64,000 bases of DNA from Spirochaetae bacterium HGW-Spirochaetae-2 (GCA_002839355.1 PGXW01000001.1:175393-239392), one strand, 5' to 3'. Positions 17,047 to 25,968 are shown, counted from the stretch's first letter. Notes: generated from the sequence alone by a model not told the origin. Numbers and translations: made by a program.

Positions 17047-17157
17047 TCTAGATATTGTTCTGTCCAGCCCTTTACAATATGTTTCTATCGATTTTTTTTC
17101 ATTTATTTTTCAAGTCGGGAAAACGACACGTTCCCAGCATCTTCAGCATTTCGTTTA

Positions 17158-17229
17158 TGCATATTTATACAATAATCACTTGCTTTTATTTTATTTTTAT
17201 GCAATATTCCGATCAATACATACGTGTAT
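17158..17229 (+). promoter_or_regulatory. ARG boxes before argG
   Basis: Three 14-mers with the ArgR 5-4-5 layout: TGCATATTTATACA (17158-17171), TTTATTTTTATGCA (17190-17203), ATACATACGTGTAT (17216-17229). The first has eight of ten half-site bases of TGAAT-WWWW-ATTCA. The first two are centred 32 bp apart, as before the amino-acid importer. Confidence 0.65.
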
Positions 17230-17256
17230 ATTCGTTGATATGAATGAGGTACCATT

Positions 17257-18501
17257 ATGAATAAAGAGAAAGTAGTCTTGGCGTATAGCGGCGGTCTCGA
17301 TACATCCGTCATCTTGAAATGGCTGGTAAACAAAGGATTCGACGTCATCGCATATGTCGCGAATGTCGGACAAGCCGAGGATTTTGTTGCGATCGAGAAA
17401 AAAGCGTATGCGACAGGAGCGTCAAAGGTGTATGTGGAAGACCTTCGCAGGGAGTTGGTCACCGACTATATCTTCCATGCGGTGAAGGCAAATGCTATGT
17501 ACGAGGGCAAGTATCTTCTCGGTACTTCGATCGCTCGGCCGATAATCGCAAAACGCCATATCGAGATAGCAAAGAAGGAAGACACCAAATATGTCGCGCA
17601 TGGTGCGACCGGCAAGGGTAACGATCAGGTTCGTTTCGAACTCGGATATTTCGCACTCATGCCGGATGTGAAGATCATCGCTCCCTGGAAGGACCCCGAA
17701 TGGTTGAGTCAATTCGAGGGGCGTTCCCATATGATCGCCTATGCTGAAAAATATGGAATTCCCATCAAGGCATCGACAAAGAAACCCTATAGTGAAGATG
17801 AGAACATACTGCATATCAGTCATGAGGCCGGTATCCTCGAGGACCCGGCACTACGTTGCCCTGCCGAAGTATTTTCCCACACCGTATCCCCAAAGGATGC
17901 GCCGGATCAGGAAACCGTACTTGCCATCGAATTTGAAGATGGTATCCCGATAAAGGTTACCAATGAAAACGACGGGACTGTCATGACCGACCCGCTGGAG
18001 TTGTTCCTCTATTTGAATACGATTGGCCATGACAACGCGGTCGGACGTATCGACATGGTAGAGAACCGCTATGTCGGCATAAAGAGTCGTGGTGTATACG
18101 AGACTCCCGGAGGCACGATCCTATGGTTTGCCCACCGTGATCTGGAGGGAATTTGCATGGACAAGGAAGTCATGCACCTACGGGATATGCTCATGCCGAA
18201 GTTTGCCGAACTCATCTATAACGGCTATTGGTTCAGTCCGGAATTCGATTTCCTTTCAGCGGCTTTCAACAAGAGCCAGGAATTGATAACAGGGACAGCC
18301 AAAGTCGCAATCTACAAGGGTAATCTGATCAGCGCCGGAGTCAGCAGCCCCTACTCGCTGTACAACGAGGAACTGGGAAGCATGGAAGTTTCCGGTGGTT
18401 ACCAACCGGTAGACTGCAAAGGATTCATCAATATCAACGGAATTCGATTGCAAGCACACCATTATTGGCTGAAGGCAAAGGAATTGGACGAAAAGTCCTG
18501 A
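17257..18501 (+). CDS. argG: Argininosuccinate synthase
   Basis: 414 residues, the usual size. The ATP pyrophosphatase loop [10 protein letters not shown] is at residues 9-18; [26 protein letters not shown] and [15 protein letters not shown] are family blocks. It joins citrulline and aspartate, with ATP, in arginine synthesis. The ATG follows GAGGT by about six bases. ARG boxes upstream suggest repression by ArgR. No argH follows; the next gene is on the other strand. Confidence 0.97.
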   Translation: MNKEKVVLAYSGGLDTSVILKWLVNKGFDVIAYVANVGQAEDFVAIEKKAYATGASKVYVEDLRRELVTDYIFHAVKANAMYEGKYLLGTSIARPIIAKRHIEIAKKEDTKYVAHGATGKGNDQVRFELGYFALMPDVKIIAPWKDPEWLSQFEGRSHMIAYAEKYGIPIKASTKKPYSEDENILHISHEAGILEDPALRCPAEVFSHTVSPKDAPDQETVLAIEFEDGIPIKVTNENDGTVMTDPLELFLYLNTIGHDNAVGRIDMVENRYVGIKSRGVYETPGGTILWFAHRDLEGICMDKEVMHLRDMLMPKFAELIYNGYWFSPEFDFLSAAFNKSQELITGTAKVAIYKGNLISAGVSSPYSLYNEELGSMEVSGGYQPVDCKGFININGIRLQAHHYWLKAKELDEKS

Positions 18502-18555
18502 CACTCCGACAAGTTGCCCCCGCTCCCCTTCGACAGGTTGTGTGGGGGCACAGTA

Positions 18556-18885
18556 TCACCCGAGGGTCTCCTCGTAGTGTTCAACACCCATGGAGAGAAT
18601 CCGGGCGATATGGTCATCGTTCAGGCTATAGTGGATACTCCGTCCATCTTTCCTATGCCGGACAAGACGGGAGGCCCGCAACAATTTCAATTGCTGGCTA
18701 ATAGTTGATTGTTGCATTCCCAATGTCTCGGCAATAGTGTGGACAGGCAATTCTCCCTGTTCAAGGAGAAACAATATTTTCAGACGGGTGGAATCCCCAA
18801 ACACCTTGAAGAAGTCGGCTATATCCGATACTTCCTCATCCAAGGGGATGGTCGATTCCATATCGATACTATCAATGATATCCAT
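18556..18885 (-). CDS. ArsR/SmtB-family metal-sensing repressor
   Basis: 109 residues with a winged helix (FKVFGDSTRLKILFLLEQGE, STISQQLKLLRASRLV, HRKDGRSIHYSL). The last helix carries DDHIARILSMGVEHYEE, whose Asp, His (+2), His (+13) and Glu (+16) have exactly the spacing of the SmtB alpha-5 zinc site. The alpha-3 cysteine is absent (LPVHT), so an alpha-5-only zinc or cobalt sensor is likely. There is no Shine-Dalgarno; a promoter ends six bases before the ATG. No metal exporter lies nearby; the divergent dehydrogenase shares the control region. Confidence 0.88.
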   Translation of the reverse strand: MDIIDSIDMESTIPLDEEVSDIADFFKVFGDSTRLKILFLLEQGELPVHTIAETLGMQQSTISQQLKLLRASRLVRHRKDGRSIHYSLNDDHIARILSMGVEHYEETLG

Positions 18886-18891
18886 ATGGTG

Positions 18892-18920
18892 AATCTACCA
18901 CAGCGGGAGCCTGGCGGCAA
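18892..18920 (-). promoter_or_regulatory. Promoter of the ArsR gene, leaderless
   Basis: Minus strand TTGCCG (18920-18915), 17 bp, TAGATT (18897-18892) preceded by TGG as an extended -10, then six bases to the ATG. Start of transcription is predicted at the A of ATG. Confidence 0.6.
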
Positions 18921-18922
18921 TG

Positions 18923-18950
18923 ATGTTCCAACTATTTTCAATTGGAACAT
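18923..18950. promoter_or_regulatory. Perfect palindrome between ArsR gene and dehydrogenase
   Basis: ATGTTCCAA, 10 bases, TTGGAACAT: 9-bp arms with no mismatch, directly upstream of the arsR -35 and 48 bases before the dehydrogenase start. It is a good candidate operator for the ArsR protein on both genes. Confidence 0.65.
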
Positions 18951-18998
18951 TTTGATATACCATGCCAACACAACACGATATGGATCAGGGAGGACGCA

Positions 18999-19919
18999 AT
19001 GGAAACCGAACATGACAAACCGATCGTCGGGTGGGTAGGAACAGGAGTAATGGGACGATGGATGTGTCACCATATCTTGCCGCTGGCATCCCAGATGTAT
19101 GTATACAACCGAACCAAGACCAAAACGGGACCGTTGGTGGCCGAAGGTGCGATAGCAGTCGATTCCCCCGCCCAGGTGGTGGACAAGGCTTCCATTGTAT
19201 TTACGATTGTCGGTCATCCGTCCGATGTTGAACAAGTATATTTCGGATCGAATGGATTGTTGAAAAATGCCAGGAAAGGTACGATATTCGTTGATATGAC
19301 GACAACAAAACCTTCGCTTGCGAAACGTATCCATGAAGAAGCTATCGCGATCGGATGCGAGAGCATCGATGCCCCGGTCTCAGGTGGCGATATCGGAGCC
19401 CGTGAAGCCAGGCTATCCATCATGGCGGGAGGGAATGAATCGGCCTATCGGCAGATCGTTCCTTTCTTCGAACATATGGGAAAGTCGTTTGCATTGCAAG
19501 GTGGACCGGGTTCTGGACAACATACGAAGATGTGCAATCAGATTGTGATCGCCGGTACTATGATTGGAGTATGCGAATCATTGGTCTATGCGAGAAAAGC
19601 CGGCTTGGATGGTGAAAAACTGGTTTCTACCATTTCCCAAGGTGCGGCAGGGTGTTGGACTCTGGACAATCTGGCACCTCGTGTGCTACAAGACAATTTC
19701 AACCCGGGATTCATGATCGACCATTTCGTAAAGGATATGGGAATAGCTCTGGAAGAATCGAGGAACATGGGGATAGCCCTCCCCGGCCTCGCTCTTGTGG
19801 AGCAACTCTACATATCTCTTCAAGGGACCGGTAAAGGAACCCTGGGAACCCAAGCCTTGGTGATCGCTCTCGACAACCTCAACGGCTTGGGAAATTACAT
19901 CAATATCGAAAATCGATAG
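18999..19919 (+). CDS. NAD(P)-dependent beta-hydroxyacid dehydrogenase
   Basis: 306 residues. Rossmann motif GWVGTGVMGRWM near residue 10, DMTTTKPSLAK, substrate motif APVSGGDIGAREARLSIMAGG near 120, and GxxKxxxN-like GSGQHTKMCNQ with the catalytic Lys. This is the 3-hydroxyisobutyrate / tartronate semialdehyde / glyoxylate reductase family; the substrate is not clear. The start at 18999 is set by GGAGG five bases upstream; an open frame extends to 18942 without support. It is 12 bases from gltA and probably co-transcribed. Confidence 0.85.
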   Translation: METEHDKPIVGWVGTGVMGRWMCHHILPLASQMYVYNRTKTKTGPLVAEGAIAVDSPAQVVDKASIVFTIVGHPSDVEQVYFGSNGLLKNARKGTIFVDMTTTKPSLAKRIHEEAIAIGCESIDAPVSGGDIGAREARLSIMAGGNESAYRQIVPFFEHMGKSFALQGGPGSGQHTKMCNQIVIAGTMIGVCESLVYARKAGLDGEKLVSTISQGAAGCWTLDNLAPRVLQDNFNPGFMIDHFVKDMGIALEESRNMGIALPGLALVEQLYISLQGTGKGTLGTQALVIALDNLNGLGNYINIENR

Positions 19920-19931
19920 CAAGGAGGCGCT

Positions 19932-21230
19932 ATGGAAATCAACAAAGAGTTCGCTACACTGATTCTTCCCGAGAAGGAACCTATCCAGATTCCGGTGATC
20001 ACTGACAACATGGGAGCGAAATCGATAGATATTCACTCCTTGCGCAAGGAAACCGGTTATATCACGTACGACCCGGGATTCGTCAATACCGGAAGCTGTA
20101 CCAGTTCGATCTGTTATGTGAATGGTGAACAAGGTATTCTGCGGTATCGTGGCTATGACATCGAGGACCTGGTGGAGAATTGCGACTTCGTCGAGGTTGC
20201 ATACCTACTGATCAAAGGTGAATTGCCGAATGCCTCGGAGCGGAAACGGTATGCCGAACTGCTGAATCAGGAATCGTTGCTCAACCATGACATGCAAAGC
20301 CTGTTCCGGGGGTATCCTTTCAAGGCCCATCCCATGTCTGTCTTGGCGGCCATGTCCGTGTCCCTTTCGGCATTTTATCCCGAAATGGATGATATCGATC
20401 CCGAACTGCAGGTTGACTTCGCCGTGACACGTCTTGTATCCAAAATCAGAACCATAGTCGCCTTCACCTACCGGCATATGCGTGGAGAGGACTTTGTGAA
20501 CCCTTCGTACAAGTACAGCTATTGCGAAAACTTTTTGAACATGATGTTCAAGTCCCCGGTAATCGACTACCAAATCAACCCGTTGCATGTGAAGGCACTC
20601 AACCAGTTGTTGATCCTCCACGCAGACCATGAACAGAATTGCTCCACCACTGCGGTACGGCTCATCGCCAGCAGCGAAGCAAACCTCTACGCATCGATTT
20701 CAGCCGGAATTTGCGCGTTGTGGGGATTCAAGCATGGGGGCGCCAACCAGGCGGTGATCGAAATGCTTGAAGCGGCACATGCCAACGGATGGACAGCCCA
20801 AGATATTGTGAACAAGGCCAAGAACAAGGAGTCCGGCTTCCTACTCATGGGATTCGGTCACCGGGTCTACAAGACCTTCGACCCACGGGCGAAAATCGCC
20901 AAGAGGCTCTGCAAGGAAGTCATGGCCGAGGATGGGAAACCCGATCCGTTGTTGGAGCTGGCCCTTGAGCTTGAGGAAGTCGCGACGAACGACGATTATT
21001 TCAAGCAACGAAGCCTGTATCCGAATATCGACTTCTATACCGGTCTCATCTTCCGCCGGATGGGTATTCCCACGAACATGTACACGAGCATGTTTGCGAT
21101 CGGGCGTCTTCCCGGGTGGATATCCCACTGGCTTGAATGGAAGAAGGATCCGTATGGCAAGATCGGTCGTCCCCGGCAGGTGTACAGCGGTCCATATGTC
21201 CGGAAAGTCCAGAACTTGAACGACAGGTGA
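19932..21230 (+). CDS. gltA: Citrate synthase
   Basis: 432 residues. ITYDPGFVNTGSC and GILRYRGYDIEDL open the fold; the catalytic histidines are in LHADHEQN and FKHGGANQ; FGHRVYKTFDPRA and WISHWLEW follow. This is the hexameric Gram-negative-like length. It condenses acetyl-CoA with oxaloacetate. GGAGG stands six bases before ATG. Aconitase is convergent just downstream, but no isocitrate dehydrogenase is in the window, so the pair may serve glutamate synthesis instead of a full cycle. Confidence 0.96.
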   Translation: MEINKEFATLILPEKEPIQIPVITDNMGAKSIDIHSLRKETGYITYDPGFVNTGSCTSSICYVNGEQGILRYRGYDIEDLVENCDFVEVAYLLIKGELPNASERKRYAELLNQESLLNHDMQSLFRGYPFKAHPMSVLAAMSVSLSAFYPEMDDIDPELQVDFAVTRLVSKIRTIVAFTYRHMRGEDFVNPSYKYSYCENFLNMMFKSPVIDYQINPLHVKALNQLLILHADHEQNCSTTAVRLIASSEANLYASISAGICALWGFKHGGANQAVIEMLEAAHANGWTAQDIVNKAKNKESGFLLMGFGHRVYKTFDPRAKIAKRLCKEVMAEDGKPDPLLELALELEEVATNDDYFKQRSLYPNIDFYTGLIFRRMGIPTNMYTSMFAIGRLPGWISHWLEWKKDPYGKIGRPRQVYSGPYVRKVQNLNDR

Positions 21231-21260
21231 TTGGTGGCGATGCCAACCACACAACGAATC

Positions 21261-21290
21261 GAAAGCCGGCGCAAGCCGGCTTTCATTGTT
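21261..21290 (+). terminator. Terminator between gltA and aconitase
   Basis: Perfect 10-bp stem GAAAGCCGGC/GCCGGCTTTC with a GCAA tetraloop, then ATTGTTGTT. It is symmetrical and may stop transcription from both sides. Confidence 0.7.
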
Positions 21291-21313
21291 GTTGGATACT
21301 TCGAATAGTGCGG

Positions 21314-23266
21314 TTACTTCGTTTGACGGGTGAAATTCAACAATCCACCGGCAAGGAGAAGCGATGCCTGTCTTTCGGTAATCCGAGCAACCACAGGAAT
21401 CCTCTCGCCATTCGTCAGGTTCGCCACAACAAGGGATGCCTGAGAATTCTTGCAATTTTCCAGTGCTGAGTGCACGTGCAGGAGTTCCAGCTCGTCCCCC
21501 TCTCCGATCTTGTCATAATCCGCTTCGTCGACAAATTCCACTGGCAATATACCGAAATTGCAGAGATTCGCCTGGTGTATCCGTTCGAATGATTTTGCGA
21601 GCAACACGGCAACACCCAAGTACATCGGACAGATCGCAGCATGTTCCCTACTCGACCCTTGCCCGTAGGAGACGCCCGCCACAACAATATTGGCCATGTT
21701 CTTCCGCTTGTTTTCCATCGCCCGGTCATGGAATGTCGGATCTACTCCCTCGAAGGTATATCTGGCGTACGCAGGAATGTTCGAACGGTACTTCAACCGG
21801 GATCCGGCGGGCATGATATGGTCGGTAGTGATCTTGTCGCCGGCTTTGAGCGTGCAAAGTCCCACGATCGAATCCGACAGCGGCATGCTTGCCGGTGGAT
21901 CGCCGATATTCGGCCCGCGGACGACCTCGATGGAGGAACCGTCTTCGGGTGGAAATACCAACATGTTGTCATCGACAAGGAAGGAATCGATCTGAATCGA
22001 TTGTGGAAAGCTGATCCCGTGTGTCGAAAGTGGATTTGCAAACTCTCCAAGGATAGCACTCAAGGCTGCGGTCTCGGGACTCACCAGATACACTTGTGCA
22101 CTTTTCGTACCGCTTCTTCCCTCGAAGTTCCTGTTGTTTGTCCGCAGTGACACGGCATCGGTTCCCGGGCTTTGATGGTTACCGATACAGAACCCGCAGG
22201 CACTTTCCAGAATCCGAGCCCCCGATGCAACCATTTTCGCAAGGGAACCATCTTTAGCCAGCATCAGCATCACTTCACGGGATCCCGGAGCGATTCCAAG
22301 ACTTACGTGCGGTGCAACCACATGTCCATCCAATAGTTCAGCTACCCGGTGCAATTCGGCATAGGAACTGTTTGTACACGAACCGATCAGTACCTGATCC
22401 ACACGCATTCCCTGCAATTGTTCGACATCAACGATATTTCCCGGTGAATGCGGAGCTGCGGCCTTGGGAACCACCGCTCCCAAATCGATCTCGAACACAT
22501 CGTCATATTTGGCATCGGCGTCGGCGGAGAGTGCCCTGAAGGATGCGCCCCGACCTTGAGCCTCAAGGAATTGCCTGGTTACCGAGTCGGAAGGGAACAG
22601 CGATGTGGTCACACCGCATTCCGCACCCATGTTGCATATCGTCGCCCGTTCGGGAACACTCAACGAATCCAAGCCCTCGCCGGTATACTCGAAAATGCAA
22701 TTCACATTCCCTTTCACGCCAAAACGCTCGAGAACCGTAAGAATGACATCCTTTGCCGAAACCCAGGGTCGCAAGACACCTTTCAAACGAATCTCCACAA
22801 CTTTTGGCGCGACCAGATGGAAAGCTCCTCCACCCATGGCGACAGCGATATCCAATCCCCCGGCACCGATTGCGATCATACCCAAGCCTCCACCGGTCGG
22901 CGTATGGGAATCCGAGCCAAGCAACGTCTTGCCGGGAACCCCGAACCGTTCCAGGTGCACCTGGTGACATATCCCGTTTCCGGGGCGGGAAAATACAATA
23001 CCATACCTGGCGGCAACACTCTGCAGGTACCTATGGTCATCTGCATTCTCAAACCCGACCTGGATAGTATTGTGGTCGACATAACTGACTGCCAACTCAT
23101 TCTGGACGCGGTCCAATCCCATAGCTTCGAATTGCAGGTACGCCATCGTTCCCGTCGCATCTTGTGTGAGTGTCTGGTCGATACGGATCGCGATGCTGGA
23201 ACCGGCAGAAAGTGTTCCTTCCATCAAGTGTTCCTGCAATATCTTGTAAGTCAGTGAAGAACCCAT
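21314..23266 (-). CDS. Aconitate hydratase
   Basis: 650 residues, the shorter aconitase type. Iron-sulphur ligands: Cys in IGSCTNSSY and the pair in CGFCIG; LGSDSHTPTGGG and YGQGSSREHAA are active-site blocks, the latter in the C-terminal swivel domain. It isomerises citrate and isocitrate. AGGAG stands eight bases before the ATG. It is on the strand opposite to gltA, end to end, with a shared terminator hairpin between them. Confidence 0.95.
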   Translation of the reverse strand: MGSSLTYKILQEHLMEGTLSAGSSIAIRIDQTLTQDATGTMAYLQFEAMGLDRVQNELAVSYVDHNTIQVGFENADDHRYLQSVAARYGIVFSRPGNGICHQVHLERFGVPGKTLLGSDSHTPTGGGLGMIAIGAGGLDIAVAMGGGAFHLVAPKVVEIRLKGVLRPWVSAKDVILTVLERFGVKGNVNCIFEYTGEGLDSLSVPERATICNMGAECGVTTSLFPSDSVTRQFLEAQGRGASFRALSADADAKYDDVFEIDLGAVVPKAAAPHSPGNIVDVEQLQGMRVDQVLIGSCTNSSYAELHRVAELLDGHVVAPHVSLGIAPGSREVMLMLAKDGSLAKMVASGARILESACGFCIGNHQSPGTDAVSLRTNNRNFEGRSGTKSAQVYLVSPETAALSAILGEFANPLSTHGISFPQSIQIDSFLVDDNMLVFPPEDGSSIEVVRGPNIGDPPASMPLSDSIVGLCTLKAGDKITTDHIMPAGSRLKYRSNIPAYARYTFEGVDPTFHDRAMENKRKNMANIVVAGVSYGQGSSREHAAICPMYLGVAVLLAKSFERIHQANLCNFGILPVEFVDEADYDKIGEGDELELLHVHSALENCKNSQASLVVANLTNGERIPVVARITERQASLLLAGGLLNFTRQTK

Positions 23267-23327
23267 GCGTTTGCTCCTGAAAGTTTGTTTATCCTTATCA
23301 TGCCGGAAAGTAAAAATTTAGTACAGT

Positions 23328-24515
23328 CTACACGTTTTGCCGATACGTCAGCTTCCTGACCGAATTGAAAATCGCACCTACGGCCGGGATAGCGACCAGG
23401 GTTGCACAAAAGAACAGCACCCGTCGGAAATCGAGATATTGGTAGATGGTCCCCCCCATGATGGAACCGACTACCGTTCCGATCGTCAGCAGTATCTCGT
23501 GGATCAACATGCGTTTCGAACGGTTGATGCTTCCCGAAGCCCCATGGAATATGCTGAAGGAGTAGACCGCCGCAAACAACATGCCGAACAGCAGGAAAAA
23601 GACCGAGTACATTCCAAAGGAATGAATCCTCGTTCCCAATATGCAGACCACTCCAAAAAGGATCTGGGTACCGACCACAATCGCACGATTGAAGTGCCAC
23701 CAGCTTGTTTTGCCCATGATGACGAACATGGCAACCGTCGCGGCCCCCCGAATGAGCAGCAACATCCCGACCTTGCTTTCCGAATAGGGAAGATTGTCCA
23801 TCGCATGGAGTGGAAAAATCGTCAGGATCACCGCTAGGGAGACATACACGGTGAGAACTCCCGCCCAGGAGAGGAACCGTAGCGGAGTACTCTGGTCCTG
23901 CATGGTGCTATCTTCGATATTCTTGCGTTCCGACACCACAGCCTTGATTCCCGGCACTAGCATGGTTGCCATGGCGATAAGCAGGAATACCAGGCCGAAC
24001 AGGCCCACGCCAGTCAACAGTGGAGTATCGGTCGATATCTCCACCAGGATTCCAGTTAAGAATGGGGAGAGGGCCGACCCGAGACTCCAGGCTACATTGA
24101 ATGAACTGGTGGCCCGGTTCAATGCCCTCCCCTCTTTGCCCCGTGCGATCCAGCTTTCTATCTGGGGCCACAAGAAAGACATGGCACAGCCGTACAGTAC
24201 CAACGAAAGAAAGGCCAAACCCACCTGGGTTGTCTGTAGAAGGATAAGGATTGAAATACCCATGCCGACCATGGAAATCTCGACACTATGCCGAGGTCTC
24301 AGGTGCGCGACCAAAGGTCCCAGTACCAGACAGCACAGGAAATAGGTCGAGGTGTATACCGCGGCGGAGAGGCCGACCATCTGGGCCGACAGCGAAAATT
24401 GAATCCGCATGTGGTAGACCAAGGAAAGATTCACCATGGAAATGGCGAATTGGGCCAAGAATGATGCCGAGTTGAGTACCCGGGATTGTATATGCAGGGA
24501 TGCGTTCTTTTCCAT
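23328..24515 (-). CDS. Major facilitator superfamily transporter
   Basis: 395 residues, twelve predicted membrane helices in two halves with the central loop near residue 195 (SERKNIEDSTMQDQ). A degenerate MFS loop-2 motif PLVAHLRPRHSVE is near 70-82. No close family is recognisable, so the substrate is open. There is no Shine-Dalgarno before the ATG at 24515. TTGTAT and TATACA, 16 bp apart, end ten bases upstream, another case of a promoter at the start codon. A TTG at 24521 is an alternative start. Confidence 0.8.
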   Translation of the reverse strand: MEKNASLHIQSRVLNSASFLAQFAISMVNLSLVYHMRIQFSLSAQMVGLSAAVYTSTYFLCCLVLGPLVAHLRPRHSVEISMVGMGISILILLQTTQVGLAFLSLVLYGCAMSFLWPQIESWIARGKEGRALNRATSSFNVAWSLGSALSPFLTGILVEISTDTPLLTGVGLFGLVFLLIAMATMLVPGIKAVVSERKNIEDSTMQDQSTPLRFLSWAGVLTVYVSLAVILTIFPLHAMDNLPYSESKVGMLLLIRGAATVAMFVIMGKTSWWHFNRAIVVGTQILFGVVCILGTRIHSFGMYSVFFLLFGMLFAAVYSFSIFHGASGSINRSKRMLIHEILLTIGTVVGSIMGGTIYQYLDFRRVLFFCATLVAIPAVGAIFNSVRKLTYRQNV

Positions 24516-24580
24516 ATGCAATAGTTGTATAAAGGAAATGGTGTCCGATACAAGAGGGGAAAGGAGGTGTAAACGATATA

Positions 24581-24610
24581 TTGCCGAAATTGTCGATTAT
24601 ACGGTAGAGT
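24581..24610 (+). promoter_or_regulatory. Promoter of the DUF212 gene, leaderless
   Basis: TTGCCG (24581-24586), 18 bp, TAGAGT (24605-24610), six bases, ATG at 24617. An in-frame TAG inside the -10 excludes a longer protein. The AAGGAGGTG at 24560-24568 is upstream of the promoter and cannot serve as its ribosome-binding site. Confidence 0.6.
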
Positions 24611-24616
24611 ATTCGT

Positions 24617-25069
24617 ATGGACATCCTACTTACCAATAGACCGCTGATCGCCGCCTTTGCAGCTGCTTTCGTAGCGCAATTCCTTAAACCCTTCCTGCTG
24701 TGGCCTTTTGAACGGAAATTCCATGCTGACCTGTTTATCAGCACAGGGGGAATGCCCTCCTCTCACACCGCCATGGTAGTGGCCTTGAGCACCAGTATCT
24801 ATATGACGGAGGGTGTCGCAAGTCTTGCATTCGCCATTGCAATCACTTTCAGCCTTATCATCATGCACGATGCCATGGGAATACGCCGGGCAGCCGGCAA
24901 ACAAGCGGCGGTGATCAATGAATGGAGCCGACTTCTGGCACAGATCCATGAGGATGGCCAATTCACCCCGGAAAACCTCAAGACCATGCTGGGACATAGT
25001 TTCGTACAGGTTGTGGGAGGAATGGTGGTGGGTTTCATTTCCGGCGTGTTATTTACCAGCATATTGTGA
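24617..25069 (+). CDS. Divergent PAP2-family (DUF212/YuiD) membrane protein
   Basis: 150 residues with membrane segments at both ends and the signature STGGMPSSHTAMVVAL at about 42-57, HDAMGIRRAAGKQA at about 89-102 and LGHSFVQVVGG near the end. These belong to the DUF212 relatives of acid phosphatase/PAP2 proteins. The function is unknown; a membrane lipid phosphatase role is only suggested. The stop codon is inside the ARG box of the next operon. Confidence 0.85.
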   Translation: MDILLTNRPLIAAFAAAFVAQFLKPFLLWPFERKFHADLFISTGGMPSSHTAMVVALSTSIYMTEGVASLAFAIAITFSLIIMHDAMGIRRAAGKQAAVINEWSRLLAQIHEDGQFTPENLKTMLGHSFVQVVGGMVVGFISGVLFTSIL

Positions 25070-25116
25070 ATATTTATGCAAATCTCGTTGACAACCACTG
25101 TATAATTATGTAAATT
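25067..25116 (+). promoter_or_regulatory. ARG boxes and promoter of the amino-acid importer
   Basis: TGAATATTTATGCA (25067-25080) differs from TGAAT-WWWW-ATTCA at one base. A second box, TGTATAATTATGTA (25099-25112), is centred 32 bp on. Promoter TTGACA (25088-25093), 17 bp, TAAATT (25111-25116); box 2 covers spacer and -10, so bound ArgR would block it. Confidence 0.75.
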
Positions 25117-25147
25117 CTAGCAATCTGTTCCGTTATTGGAGGTTGCT

Positions 25148-25900
25148 ATGAAAAAATCTGTATTGTTGGGCGTCATGCTCATCGTTTTGGTATCCGTTCT
25201 CTTCGCCGGTGGTGCAAAAGAGAAGGAAGGGTATGTATTCGGTTCCGATTGCACTTGGCCCCCGTTGGAGTTCGTTGATGAAAACGGTGAAATCGTTGGA
25301 TTTGAAATCGATTTGATCGCTGCGATGAGCAAAAGGTCCGGCGTTTCCATGACAGTTCGCAACGTTGCGTGGGATGGGATTTTCGCTGGTCTCAACAATG
25401 GTGCTTACGATGCGGTCGCCTCCGGTGTCACAGTTCTTGAAGAACGGAAGGCAACCATGGATTTCACTACCCCGATTCTTGAAGTGACCCAGTCCATCAT
25501 TGTCAACAAGAGCAGTGCCAGTTTGGCCAATGAAAAGGCTCTCGCAGGAAAAACTGTCGGTGTCCAGATTGGAACCACAGGACATTTTGCTGTCGAGAAG
25601 ATAGCTGGAGTTACCGTCAAAGCCTATGATGAAATCGGATTGGCCGTTGAAGATCTTCTCAACAAGAATCTTGATGCGGTTGTCGCGGATTCGATCATCG
25701 CCGCGGATTTCGTACTTGCAAACGACAACTATTCCGACAAGCTGACCGTAAGTGGTTCTGTCGCAGGAGATATCGAACAAATCGCAATGGCCGTCAAGAA
25801 AGGCAATTCCGAATTGTTGAACCTCTTGAATGAGAATATCGCTGCCTTGAAAGCCGATGGAACCATCGCAGCTCTCAAAGACAAGTGGAATATCCTGTAG
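25148..25900 (+). CDS. Amino-acid ABC transporter, periplasmic binding protein
   Basis: 250 residues: a signal peptide (KK then a hydrophobic stretch to LFAGGA), then a class II SBP_bac_3 domain: FGSDCTWPPLEFVDENGEIVGF, VTVLEERKATMDFTTP, GKTVGVQIGTTGHFA. Asp, Arg and Glu of the ligand site are in place, as for basic or polar amino acids. There is no lipobox cysteine, so it is probably free in the periplasm. GGAGG is five bases upstream. ARG boxes in front point to arginine, ornithine or similar. Confidence 0.88.
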   Translation: MKKSVLLGVMLIVLVSVLFAGGAKEKEGYVFGSDCTWPPLEFVDENGEIVGFEIDLIAAMSKRSGVSMTVRNVAWDGIFAGLNNGAYDAVASGVTVLEERKATMDFTTPILEVTQSIIVNKSSASLANEKALAGKTVGVQIGTTGHFAVEKIAGVTVKAYDEIGLAVEDLLNKNLDAVVADSIIAADFVLANDNYSDKLTVSGSVAGDIEQIAMAVKKGNSELLNLLNENIAALKADGTIAALKDKWNIL

Positions 25901-25920
25901 ACATTCGATAATTGATAGCC

Positions 25921-25948
25921 GGCCGGAGTCGAATGTGCGACTTCGGCC
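25921..25948 (+). other. Intercistronic hairpin between binding protein and permease
   Basis: GGCCGGAGTCG, 6-base loop, CGACTTCGGCC; 11-bp stem with one G-T pair and no T-run after it. It lies 20 bases before the permease ATG and may protect the binding-protein message or lower readthrough into the permease. Confidence 0.65.
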
Positions 25949-25968
25949 TGCCTTCACATAGAGGATAC

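Noticed and set aside
18513..18549. Terminator after argG (TGCCCCC/GGGGGCA)
   Set aside because: The loop is over 20 bases and there is no T-run on either strand; too weak to call.
24581..24607. Eight-codon leader peptide before the DUF212 gene
   Set aside because: The same bases form the -35 and -10 of the likely promoter, so they would not be transcribed; kept only as an alternative in the findings.
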